Positions 39,685 through 47,272 of a stretch of DNA of 64,000 nucleotides are shown one piece after another; position 1 is the stretch's first letter; each line of letters begins with the position of its first letter. Both the position numbers and the translations under genes were made by a program. The notes under the pieces were generated by a model. It made no database searches. It was not told the origin of the DNA and saw nothing but the letters and a program-made list of their open reading frames with translations. The DNA is from Chromobacterium paludis (GTDB taxonomy: Bacteria; Pseudomonadota; Gammaproteobacteria; Burkholderiales; Chromobacteriaceae): positions 3,782,001 through 3,846,000 of the forward strand of contig NZ_CP043473.1 of NCBI RefSeq assembly GCF_008275125.1. Reading direction: 5' to 3'.

Positions 39685-39857
39685 GCGTGGCGGGTGGCTC
39701 AGGCTGGGTCAGCCGCCGCCGTCTGCGCTTGTTCCTCCGCCGCGCCAACATCGGATGGCCGCAGCATTGTCCGTGTCCTGCATCACGATTCCAATAACTG
39801 GCGGTAATTGCCCAGTCCCAGTTGTTTCAGCGGAATGCAGCCGGCCAGGACTTCGTC

Positions 39858-41768
39858 CTACTGGTACAACGCGCGCTCGATGAACTGGCGCGGCACCTTG
39901 GGTTTGGGCACGCGGATATCGAACCAGCCGCGCACGTCGCCGTCCAGGCCGATGCCGTGCATGAAGTTGTACAGCGCCTTGTTCAGGCCGCGGCCCATCA
40001 GTTCGTGGTCGGTCCCGGTGGGGTCGATGAAGCCGACGTCGTTCTTGGCGAAGTTGCCCGGCGGCAGCGGCACCAGCTGCACGCCGTACTCTTCCGGGTT
40101 CTGCCCCACCGGCGAGTGCACGGTGCAGGCGAAGCGATGGAAGAAGCCGGACTGGATGCAGCCGGCGTCGAACAGCTGGCGCACGTATTCCAGCGCGTCC
40201 ACCGTGTCCTGCACCGTTTGCGTGGGGAAGCCGTACATCAGATAGGCATGCACCAGCACGCCGGCCTCGGCGAAACCATGGGTGACGCGCGCCACCTGCT
40301 CCACCGACACGCCCTTCTTCATCAGCTTGAGCAGCCGGTCCGAGGCCACTTCCAAACCGCCGGAAATGGCGATGCAGCCGGACTCGGCCAGCAGTTGGGC
40401 CAGCTCCGGGGTGAACGATTTCTCGAAGCGGATATTGCCCCACCAGGAGATGGATACCTTGCGCCGCAGCAGTTCCTCGGCCAGCGCCTTCAGCATTTTG
40501 GGCGGCGCGGCCTCATCGACGAAGTGGAAGCCGGTCTGGCCGGTTTCGGCGATGATGGCTTCGATGCGGTCCACCAGCAGCTCGGCCGACGCCGTCTCGT
40601 AGCGCGAGATGTAGTCCAGCGTCACGTCGCAGAAGCTGCATTTCTTCCAGTAACAGCCGTGGGCGATGGTCAGCTTGTTCCAGCGGCCATCGCTCCATAG
40701 CCGGTGCATCGGGTTGAGCATGTCCAGCAAGGACAGGTAGCGGTCTATCGGCAGGCCGTCCCAGGTGGGGGTGCCGGATTCGGAGAACGGCACGTCGGCT
40801 TCCTGCATATTGACGTAGCGCACCGCGCCGTCCTGACGCAAGAAGGTGCGCGAAAGCCGGCTGACGCCGCGCTTGCCTTCGAGGTGCTCCATCAGCGCCA
40901 ACAGCGGCTTTTCGCCATCGTCCAGCGTGACATAGTCGAAGTAATCGAACACCCGCGGCTCGGCCAGTTCGCGCAGCTCGGTGTTGACGTAGCCGCCGCC
41001 CAGGCAGATTTTGATGTCCGGCCAATGGCGCTTGATGGTCTGGGCGATGCGGAAGGCCGCGTACACCGCGCCCGGAAACGGTACCGAGACCAGCACCAGC
41101 TGCGGCTGGTGCTGGTCCATGGCCGCTAGCGTCAGCGCGGCCAGGGTGTCGTCCACCCAGTTGGGCGCGGCGGCCAGGGCCTTGGCCAGCGGATCGAAGG
41201 TGGGCTGGGACAGCGCCAGGGATTCCGCATAGCGGACAAACTCGAAGCGAGGGTCCACCGCTTCGCGCAGCACGTCGGCGATATCGTTCAGATACAGCGT
41301 CGCCAGGTGGCGGGCGCGGTCCTGGGTGCCCAGCGCGCCGAAGGCCCAGGCCAGCGGGTCGCCGCCGTCCGGATCGTCCGGGTCCACATAGACGTCCAGC
41401 GCGGCGAAGCGCGGCCCTTCCGGCAGGTAGTTGCGGCCGGCGATGCGGTAGGACAGCGTGGCGTCGCGGCCCTGCAGGAAGCCGATCACCGCGTCTATGG
41501 TCGCGGCGTAGCGATCATAAGAGATGTCGAACTGCATCATGCAGTCCGTGCGCTGGCGCATGGGGATGCGCTGCACATGCTCGCGCAGCGTGGCCATGCC
41601 CTCCCTGGAGAACAGCTTCAACACCAGCGCCAGCGCCAGATCCTCCTGGAACGCGGCCACCCCGCGCGAGCGCAGGAAGCCGGTGAGGTAAGCGGTGGAC
41701 GGGTAGGGCGTGTTCAGCTGCGTCATCGGCGGGATGAGCGACAGCACGCGCAGGGAAGAAACAGACAT
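39858..41768 (-). CDS. B12-binding-type radical SAM protein
   Basis: The 636-residue protein starts with a segment resembling B12-binding radical SAM N-termini (RVLSLIPPMTQLNTPYPSTAYL) and a further Rossmann-like part (KICLGGGYVNTELRELAE). The [4Fe-4S] motif is GCYWKKCSFCD near residue 366, read here as CX4CX2C, one residue longer than the common CX3CX2C. GGLEVASDRLLKLMKKGV is typical of the TIM barrel. The reaction is unknown; methylation or another B12-assisted chemistry is possible. No RiPP precursor is seen beside it. The ATG at 41768 is chosen; a TTG at 41795 is also in frame. Confidence 0.8.
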   Translation of the reverse strand: MSVSSLRVLSLIPPMTQLNTPYPSTAYLTGFLRSRGVAAFQEDLALALVLKLFSREGMATLREHVQRIPMRQRTDCMMQFDISYDRYAATIDAVIGFLQGRDATLSYRIAGRNYLPEGPRFAALDVYVDPDDPDGGDPLAWAFGALGTQDRARHLATLYLNDIADVLREAVDPRFEFVRYAESLALSQPTFDPLAKALAAAPNWVDDTLAALTLAAMDQHQPQLVLVSVPFPGAVYAAFRIAQTIKRHWPDIKICLGGGYVNTELRELAEPRVFDYFDYVTLDDGEKPLLALMEHLEGKRGVSRLSRTFLRQDGAVRYVNMQEADVPFSESGTPTWDGLPIDRYLSLLDMLNPMHRLWSDGRWNKLTIAHGCYWKKCSFCDVTLDYISRYETASAELLVDRIEAIIAETGQTGFHFVDEAAPPKMLKALAEELLRRKVSISWWGNIRFEKSFTPELAQLLAESGCIAISGGLEVASDRLLKLMKKGVSVEQVARVTHGFAEAGVLVHAYLMYGFPTQTVQDTVDALEYVRQLFDAGCIQSGFFHRFACTVHSPVGQNPEEYGVQLVPLPPGNFAKNDVGFIDPTGTDHELMGRGLNKALYNFMHGIGLDGDVRGWFDIRVPKPKVPRQFIERALYQ

Positions 41769-41855
41769 GGGGCGTGAAATCCGGCTGTGGTTCAAAAAGC
41801 ATAGCCGGGCATGAGCCCGGCTGCGCGTGATTGTCCCACAGCGCGGGAATCGAGA

Positions 41856-42212
41856 CTAGCCGCCCTTGGCGCTGAACTGCTCGAAGGCTTCCAGGGCGTT
41901 GGCGGAATACATCAGCGACGGGCCGCCGCCCATGTAGACGGCCATGGCCAGTGTTTCCTCCACTTCCGCCTTGGTGGCGCCCAACTTGACCAGGGCCTGG
42001 GCGTGGAAACCCAGGCAGCCGTCGCAGCGCGCGGCCACGCCCAGCGCCAGCGCGATCAATTCCTTGGTTTTCTTGTCCAGCGCGCCATCGCGGGTAGCGG
42101 CGCGGGCCAGGTCGTTGAAGCCCTGCATCACCTCCGGCACATCGGCGCGCAAGGTGGCCAGGTGCTTGGAGATGGCGTGGGTCAGTTCCGGGTAGTTGAC
42201 GTTTTGGCTCAT
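41856..42212 (-). CDS. carboxymuconolactone decarboxylase / AhpD-like protein
   Basis: The 118-residue protein is of the CMD/AhpD fold with the redox motif CDGCLGFH and the nearby acidic and His residues typical of small peroxidase-like members. It begins MSQNVNYPELTHAISKHLATL. Its ATG overlaps the stop of the upstream DUF2892 gene (ATGA), so the two are coupled. Given the sulfide-response context on the other strand, a thiol or persulfide redox role is plausible but inferred. Confidence 0.85.
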   Translation of the reverse strand: MSQNVNYPELTHAISKHLATLRADVPEVMQGFNDLARAATRDGALDKKTKELIALALGVAARCDGCLGFHAQALVKLGATKAEVEETLAMAVYMGGGPSLMYSANALEAFEQFSAKGG

Positions 42213-42427
42213 GGTTTGGGCTCCGTTTGGGATGAGGATGACGGCGCGCGGCAGCTGGACCAGCCAAACGGCAGATAGGCCGGGCAGAAGCGGAACAGGC
42301 CGGTGGCCAGCGGCACCAAGCCCAGCCAGCCCCAGGCGCCGATGACGCCGGATACGGCGCCGACGATCAAGGCTACGCCGACGACAACGCGCAGCACCCG
42401 GTCCCAACCTCCCACATTGCTTTTCAT
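42209..42427 (-). CDS. DUF2892 (YgaP-like) inner-membrane protein
   Basis: The 72-residue protein has two TM segments (RVVVGVALIVGAVSGVIG and LGLVPLATGLFRFC) and the family ending FCPAYLPFGWSSC with two Cys. DUF2892 domains accompany rhodaneses and sulfur metabolism genes. The ATG at 42427 has a consensus AGGAGG site. It is divergent from the BigR-type regulator and is probably under the same operator. Confidence 0.85.
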   Translation of the reverse strand: MKSNVGGWDRVLRVVVGVALIVGAVSGVIGAWGWLGLVPLATGLFRFCPAYLPFGWSSCRAPSSSSQTEPKP

Positions 42428-42473
42428 ATCAGCCTCCTGTTGCGATGCGCCATCGAATGGATATGTTGATTTA

Positions 42474-42491
42474 TATAATATCAATTGATAT
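42474..42491. promoter_or_regulatory. BigR-type operator and -10 element
   Basis: TATAAT (42474-42479) merges into the perfect 14-bp palindrome ATATCAATTGATAT (42478-42491), in the middle of the 102-bp divergent spacer. An AT-rich dyad over the promoter is what BigR/SqrR-family repressors bind. It could control both the DUF2892-AhpD arm and the bigR-yeeE-cytochrome arm. Confidence 0.65.
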
Positions 42492-42529
42492 ATTGAAGTC
42501 AAGTTTTGTCGAATACATGGAAGTCCTGC

Positions 42530-42838
42530 ATGAGCACCATCACCCTTTCCGACATGCGCGCCGCCGCCGGCCAGGCCAGCGGCCTAATGCGCGCGCTGTC
42601 CAATGAAGACCGCCTGCTGTTGCTGTGCCAGCTGAGCCAAGGCGAAAAATCGGTGAGCGAACTGGAAGAGACCGTCGGCATCCGCCAACCCACGCTGTCG
42701 CAACAGCTGGGCGTCTTGCGCAACGAGGGGCTGGTGGCCACTCGCCGCGACGGCAAACGCATCATTTACTCCGTGGCGGACCCCAAGGCCCTGGCCGTGC
42801 TGTCCACGCTTTATCAGCTGTATTGCCCCAAGGAATAG
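42530..42838 (+). CDS. bigR: ArsR-family persulfide-sensing repressor (BigR/SqrR type)
   Basis: The 102-residue winged-helix ArsR-family protein has the recognition helix region GIRQPTLSQQLGVLR. Two cysteines, C33 and C99, are 66 residues apart, the same spacing as the dithiol pair C41/C107 known for SqrR. The metal-site cysteines of classical ArsR are absent. The known mechanism is that reactive sulfur links the two Cys and releases DNA. It leads the operon with two YeeE genes and a cytochrome c. The ATG at 42530 is chosen for homology (MSTITLSDMRAAAG). Confidence 0.85.
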   Translation: MSTITLSDMRAAAGQASGLMRALSNEDRLLLLCQLSQGEKSVSELEETVGIRQPTLSQQLGVLRNEGLVATRRDGKRIIYSVADPKALAVLSTLYQLYCPKE

Positions 42839-42840
42839 AC

Positions 42841-43269
42841 ATGATCCTGGACTGGAGCCATTTCACCCCATGGAGCGCGCTGGCTGGCGGCGCGCTGATC
42901 GGCCTGGCCGCCGCCTGGCTGGTCTTGTTGAACGGCCGCGTGGCCGGCATCAGCGGCATCGTCGGCCATCTGCTCGCTCCCGGCGGCGACAAGGACTGGC
43001 GGCTGGCCTTCGTCGCCGGCCTGGTCTTGTCGCCCTGGCTATACCGGCTGTTCGCCGCGCCGCCGGCCATCGCGCTGGACCACAGACCGGGGCTGTTGAT
43101 CGCCGCCGGCTTGCTGGTGGGCTTGGGCAGCCGGCTGGGGTCCGGCTGCACCAGCGGCCACGGCGTATGCGGGCTGGCCCGGTTGTCGCCGCGCTCGCTG
43201 GCCGCCACGCTGACCTTCATGGCCGCCGGCTTCGCCACGGTCTGGTTGGTTCGTCATATTTGGGGATAA
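42841..43269 (+). CDS. YeeE/YedE-family membrane protein (first half)
   Basis: The 142-residue, four-TM-like protein bears the YeeE motif GSGCTSGHGVCGLARLSPRS with two Cys. Such half-size YeeE proteins occur in pairs in BigR regulons (called PmpA/PmpB in some organisms). They are related to the thiosulfate uptake protein YeeE/TsuA. It starts 2 bp after bigR stops. Transport of a sulfur species is inferred. Confidence 0.85.
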   Translation: MILDWSHFTPWSALAGGALIGLAAAWLVLLNGRVAGISGIVGHLLAPGGDKDWRLAFVAGLVLSPWLYRLFAAPPAIALDHRPGLLIAAGLLVGLGSRLGSGCTSGHGVCGLARLSPRSLAATLTFMAAGFATVWLVRHIWG

Positions 43270-43273
43270 GCCT

Positions 43274-43690
43274 ATGAAACGCATCGCAAGCGCCGGCCTG
43301 GCCGGCTTGATCTTCGGCCTGGGGCTGATCGTGGCTGGCATGGCCAATCCGGCCAAGGTGCTGGGCTTTCTGGATATCGGCGGCCATTGGGACCCGTCGC
43401 TGGCCCTGGTGATGGCGGGCGCCATCGCCGTGGCGCTGCCGGCCTTCGCCTGGGCTAAGCGCCGCCAATGCTCGCTGCTGGGCGAAGCCATGCAATTGCC
43501 CACCGCGCGCCGCGCGGATCGCCGCCTGCTGATAGGCAGCCTGATTTTCGGCATGGGCTGGGGCCTGGCCGGCATCTGCCCCGGACCGGCGCTGGTGCTG
43601 GCCGGCAGCGGCCTTTCCGACGGCTTGCTGTTCCTGGCGGCCATGCTGACCGGCATGGCGCTGTTCCGCGCCTGGGGCGCGCGCGGCTGA
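43274..43690 (+). CDS. YeeE/YedE-family membrane protein (second half)
   Basis: The 138-residue partner of the preceding protein has about four TMs, the opening GLAGLIFGLGLIVAGMANPAK and the conserved GLAGICPGPAL motif with the functional Cys. It begins 4 bp after its partner ends, so the two probably make one transporter. A further Cys is in the middle loop (RRQCSLLGEAM). Confidence 0.85.
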   Translation: MKRIASAGLAGLIFGLGLIVAGMANPAKVLGFLDIGGHWDPSLALVMAGAIAVALPAFAWAKRRQCSLLGEAMQLPTARRADRRLLIGSLIFGMGWGLAGICPGPALVLAGSGLSDGLLFLAAMLTGMALFRAWGARG

Positions 43691-43742
43691 CGCGGCGGCG
43701 ATGGGCGGCTATACCTTCATCATCGCCCGCCCGGAGCCGCGC

Positions 43743-44324
43743 ATGAAAGCCCATCTCTTTGCCCTACTCCTTGCCGTCTCATCGTCGGCGCTGGCCGCGC
43801 CGCCCAAGCTCGCGCTGCAGCTTTGCGCCGCTTGCCACGGCCGGGACGGCAATGGTCCGCCATCGGCGCCCCGGCTGGCCGGCCAGCAGGCCGACTATAT
43901 CGCGCAACAGCTGGATTGGATGCGGCTGGGCCAGCGCGAGGACGGCGGCGCGCACAAGTTGGTCTGGGATACGTTGAAGAGCGACGCCGACATCCAGGCC
44001 ATCGCCCATTACTTCGCCGCGCAGTCCCCCGCGCCGCATCCGGCCAAACCGGCTGATCCCGCCCTGCTGGCCGCCGGGCGCAAGCTGTACACCGAGGGCA
44101 ATCTGGCCGTGGGCGCGCCGCCCTGCTTCACCTGCCACGGCGAGCAGGGCGAAGGCGGCAGCGCCGCGCCGCGGCTGGCCGGCCAACATGCCGGCTACCT
44201 GGCGGAACGCATGAAGGTATCGGACCAGCCGCAGCCGCCGGCACGCATGGAGATGCAGGAAATCTTGAAGACGCTGAGTCCGGACGACATCAAGGCGCTG
44301 CTGGCCTATCTGGCCACGCTGTAG
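43743..44324 (+). CDS. dihaem cytochrome c (c4-like), periplasmic
   Basis: The 193-residue protein has a signal peptide (about 1-18) and two class I haem sites: CAACH near the N-terminus and CFTCH in the second half. Each is followed by a conserved RLAGQ segment and a distal Met candidate. The twin-domain layout matches cytochrome c4. As the last gene of the bigR operon it may take electrons from sulfide or sulfite oxidation, which is inference from context. The ATG at 43743 is chosen for the signal peptide. Confidence 0.85.
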   Translation: MKAHLFALLLAVSSSALAAPPKLALQLCAACHGRDGNGPPSAPRLAGQQADYIAQQLDWMRLGQREDGGAHKLVWDTLKSDADIQAIAHYFAAQSPAPHPAKPADPALLAAGRKLYTEGNLAVGAPPCFTCHGEQGEGGSAAPRLAGQHAGYLAERMKVSDQPQPPARMEMQEILKTLSPDDIKALLAYLATL

Positions 44325-44329
44325 GCGGG

Positions 44330-44360
44330 AAAAAAAGAAAAGGCCACCCAAACGGCGGCC
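44330..44360 (-). terminator. intrinsic terminator of hemA-prfA
   Basis: On the minus strand GGCCGCC, loop GTTTG, GGTGGCC is followed by TTTTCTTTTTTT. It lies about 110 bp beyond the prfA stop; G+C-rich hairpins fill the sequence between (about 44385-44430). Confidence 0.8.
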
Positions 44361-44471
44361 CCAAGTTTCGGAGAAAAACGGGCTCCGGCCCGGCGGGCCG
44401 AAACATGCGGACCCTGCGGTCCGCCGTTTTCCGGAGGTGATTCTAACGTCGACTATCGCCGGCCGCAATCC

Positions 44472-45548
44472 TCAATCGCCCAGCGCGGCCAATAGCTCGG
44501 CCTGCTGTTCCGCGATCAGCGCGTCGGTCAGCTCCTGCAGGTCGCCGTCCATCACGTAATCGAGCTTGTACAGCGTCAGATTGATGCGGTGGTCGGTGAT
44601 GCGGCCCTGCGGGTAGTTATAGGTGCGGATGCGCTCGGAGCGGTCGCCGGAGCCGATCAGGCTCTTGCGCTCGGCCGCTTCCTTCTGGTTTTTCTCGCGC
44701 AGCTGGATGTCGTAGATGCGCGCCGCCAGCACCTGCATGGCGCTGGCCTTGTTGGCGTGCTGCGAGCGGCCGTCCTGACACTCCGCCACAATCCCGGTAG
44801 GCAAGTGGGTGATGCGCACCGCGGAATCGGTCTTGTTGATGTGCTGGCCGCCTGCGCCGGACGCGCGGAAGGTATCGATGCGCAGATCGGCCGGGTTCAG
44901 CACCACTTCGGCAATCTCATCCGCCTCCGCCATCACCGCCACCGTGCAGGCGGATGTATGGATGCGGCCCTGGGTCTCGGTGGCCGGCACCCGCTGCACG
45001 CGGTGGCCGCCGGATTCGAACTTCAGCCGCGAATACACGCCCTGGCCCACCAAGCGGACGATCACTTCCTTGTAGCCGCCCAGGTCTGACTCGCTGGCGG
45101 AGACGATCTCCACTTGCCAGCGGTTGCGCTCGGCGTAGCGCGTGTACATGCGCAGCAGGTCCGCCGCGAACAGCGCCGCCTCGTCGCCGCCGGTGCCGGC
45201 GCGGATTTCCAGGAAGATGTTCTTGTCGTCGTTGGGGTCCTTGGGCAGCAGCAGCTTTTGCAGCGCTATGTCCAGCGCCGCCAGCTTGTCCTTGCCCTCG
45301 AGGATTTCCGCCTGGGCGAACTCCTTCATTTCCGGATCGGCCAGCATCTCTTCGGCGGCGGCGATGTCGCCCTCGCACTGCCGGTAGGCGGCGAAGGTTT
45401 CCACCACCGGCGTCAGCTCGGCGTGTTCGCGGGTCAGTTTCTTGAAGGCCTCCATGTCCTGGGTGGCCGTTTCGCTGGCCAGCAGGTGGGTCACCTCTTC
45501 CAGACGGTCGGCCAGCTGGGCAAGCCTGGCCGCGATAGACGCTTTCAT
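44472..45548 (-). CDS. prfA: peptide chain release factor 1
   Basis: The 358-residue RF1 recognises UAA and UAG. It has the codon-recognition tripeptide PAT (residues 188-190) and the catalytic GGQ (233-235), both intact. The sequence [19 protein letters not shown] is typical. Its ATG overlaps the hemA stop (TAATG), giving translational coupling as in many Proteobacteria. prmC, often next, is not adjacent here. Confidence 0.97.
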   Translation of the reverse strand: MKASIAARLAQLADRLEEVTHLLASETATQDMEAFKKLTREHAELTPVVETFAAYRQCEGDIAAAEEMLADPEMKEFAQAEILEGKDKLAALDIALQKLLLPKDPNDDKNIFLEIRAGTGGDEAALFAADLLRMYTRYAERNRWQVEIVSASESDLGGYKEVIVRLVGQGVYSRLKFESGGHRVQRVPATETQGRIHTSACTVAVMAEADEIAEVVLNPADLRIDTFRASGAGGQHINKTDSAVRITHLPTGIVAECQDGRSQHANKASAMQVLAARIYDIQLREKNQKEAAERKSLIGSGDRSERIRTYNYPQGRITDHRINLTLYKLDYVMDGDLQELTDALIAEQQAELLAALGD

Positions 45549-46801
45549 TACGACTCCGGGTGTAAACGGTAAAGCCGCGCGATGGTTTGCACCTGCGCGT
45601 CATGCTCCGCGCCGCTGCCCGAGGACAAGGCCTGGGTGGGCGGGTGCATCAGTTTGTTGGTCAGCTGGACGGACAGGGCCTCCAGCACTTTTTCCGGCGC
45701 GTCGCCGCGCGCCAGTTGTTTCAGCGCGCCTTCCAGCGCGTGGCGGCGGGTACGGTCGGCCTCGTCGCGCAAGGCGCGGATCAGCGGCACCGTCTCTCGC
45801 TTCTTCAGCCAATCGGCAAACTCCGCGACGCGGCTCTGGATGATGGTTTCGGCCTCGGCCGCCGCCTGCTGCCGCGCCTCCTTGCCCACCTCCACGATGC
45901 CGGCGATGTCGTCCACGCTGAACAGGAACACGTCGTCCAGCTTGTCCACTTCCAGCTCGATGTCGCGCGGCACGGCCAGGTCCAGCATGAACATGGGGCG
46001 ATGGCGGCGCGCCTTGATCGCCCGCTCCACCATGCCCTTGCCGATGATGGGCAGTTGGCTGGCGGTGGACGTCACCACCACGTCGTAGCGCGCCAGGGCC
46101 TCCGGTAGCTCCGCCAAGGTGATGGCGTTGCCGCCGAACTGCTCGGCCAGCCGCTGGCCGCGCTCCAGCGTGCGGTTGGCCACGGTCAGACAGGACGGGT
46201 TGCGCGCGGCGAAGTGCGTCGCCACCAGCTCTATCATCTCGCCCGCGCCGACGAACAAGACGTTCAACTCGGCGATGGACGGAAATATCTGCTCGGCCAG
46301 CTTGACCGCCGCCGCCGACATTGACACCGAACTTGCGCCCACTGCGGTGTTGGAGCGCACCTCCTTGGCCACCGCGAAGGTGCGCTGGAACAGGCCGTTC
46401 AGCAGCGTGCCCAAGGTGCCGGCGTTTTCGGCGCTGCGCACCGCGTCCTTCAGCTGGCCCAGGATCTGGGTCTCGCCCAGCACCATGGAATCCAGCCCGG
46501 ACGCCACGCGGAAGGCGTGGCGCGCCGCCTGAGTCGCTTCCAACTGGTAGAGATAGGGCTCCAGCTCGGCGCGGTTCATGCCGTGGAACTGGCACAGCCA
46601 GTCCAGCGCCGCATGCGGGTCCGGACTCAGGCAGTAGATCTCGGTGCGGTTGCAAGTGGAGACGATGGCCGCCTCGCGCGCGGCCTGCGAGGCCACCAGA
46701 CTGTCCAGCGCGCGCGGCAGGGCATCGGCCGGAAAGGCCAGCTTCTCCCGTATCGCCAGGGGCGCGGTGTGGTGGTTGAGTCCGAGGGCAAGCAGATGCA
46801 T
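45548..46801 (-). CDS. hemA: glutamyl-tRNA reductase
   Basis: The 417-residue enzyme reduces glutamyl-tRNA(Glu) to glutamate-1-semialdehyde, the first step of C5 tetrapyrrole synthesis. The catalytic Cys50 is in STCNRTEIY. The NADPH-binding domain has [14 protein letters not shown], and a C-terminal dimerisation helix follows. Coupled to prfA. The 396-bp upstream spacer separates it from the divergent TonB-receptor gene. Confidence 0.97.
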   Translation of the reverse strand: MHLLALGLNHHTAPLAIREKLAFPADALPRALDSLVASQAAREAAIVSTCNRTEIYCLSPDPHAALDWLCQFHGMNRAELEPYLYQLEATQAARHAFRVASGLDSMVLGETQILGQLKDAVRSAENAGTLGTLLNGLFQRTFAVAKEVRSNTAVGASSVSMSAAAVKLAEQIFPSIAELNVLFVGAGEMIELVATHFAARNPSCLTVANRTLERGQRLAEQFGGNAITLAELPEALARYDVVVTSTASQLPIIGKGMVERAIKARRHRPMFMLDLAVPRDIELEVDKLDDVFLFSVDDIAGIVEVGKEARQQAAAEAETIIQSRVAEFADWLKKRETVPLIRALRDEADRTRRHALEGALKQLARGDAPEKVLEALSVQLTNKLMHPPTQALSSGSGAEHDAQVQTIARLYRLHPES

Positions 46802-46921
46802 GGGCTAACGAAGGCCGCAGACGAAAACAGGACATTCTAGCCTAACTGCTTCGCGCCGTCCCGCGGCAGCCGCCAGTCATAGGGCTAAGTGCGGGGAGGA
46901 CGGTGGCGGAGCAGGGGTTTT
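46802..46921. other. hemA upstream spacer
   Basis: This holds the promoter side of hemA. No gene is seen; the adjacent stretch to the right is the shared receptor leader repeat. Confidence 0.5.
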
Positions 46922-47272
46922 ATGACAAGAATGTTGCATAGTCGACACACAAACGAACATTGCCAAATTGTGATGAATTAACAAAAAAACAAACATAATT
47001 TCAGAGGCTTAACAAGTGCGCGCAAATGCCAAACGCAAGCCCTGTAAGAGAAATGCCAGCCGAATTTCTTGCCCCATTCATTATTAAATGCCATTTTCAT
47101 CACCTGCCAAGATTATGTCGCAGCCATGAGACTGCGACGATCCATCTCGTTTCCCGGCTCAGGGAGACGAGACCGTGATGACAAAGGAAGAGAAGAGATG
47201 AAGGTCAAGATTCTGGCCCAGGCGATCGCCGCCATCGGCCTGCTGGGGAGCGGCTTTGCCCACGCCGCCGAT
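46922..47272 (+). repeat. 351-bp direct repeat, copy 1 (promoter, leader and signal peptide)
   Basis: It is about 98% identical, with no gaps, to 50198-50548 (constant offset 3276; I count about six mismatches). It covers an AT-rich promoter stretch and a leader with a hairpin (GTCGCAG/CTGCGAC at 47118-47138). It also includes a seven-codon frame MTKEEKR whose stop overlaps the receptor ATG, and the first 25 receptor codons. Identity stops abruptly after the signal peptide. Confidence 0.92.

Noticed and set aside
47000..47197. Cobalamin riboswitch in the TonB receptor leader
   Set aside because: A hairpin is present, but I do not find the conserved B12-box sequence, and the leader is too short for the full fold.
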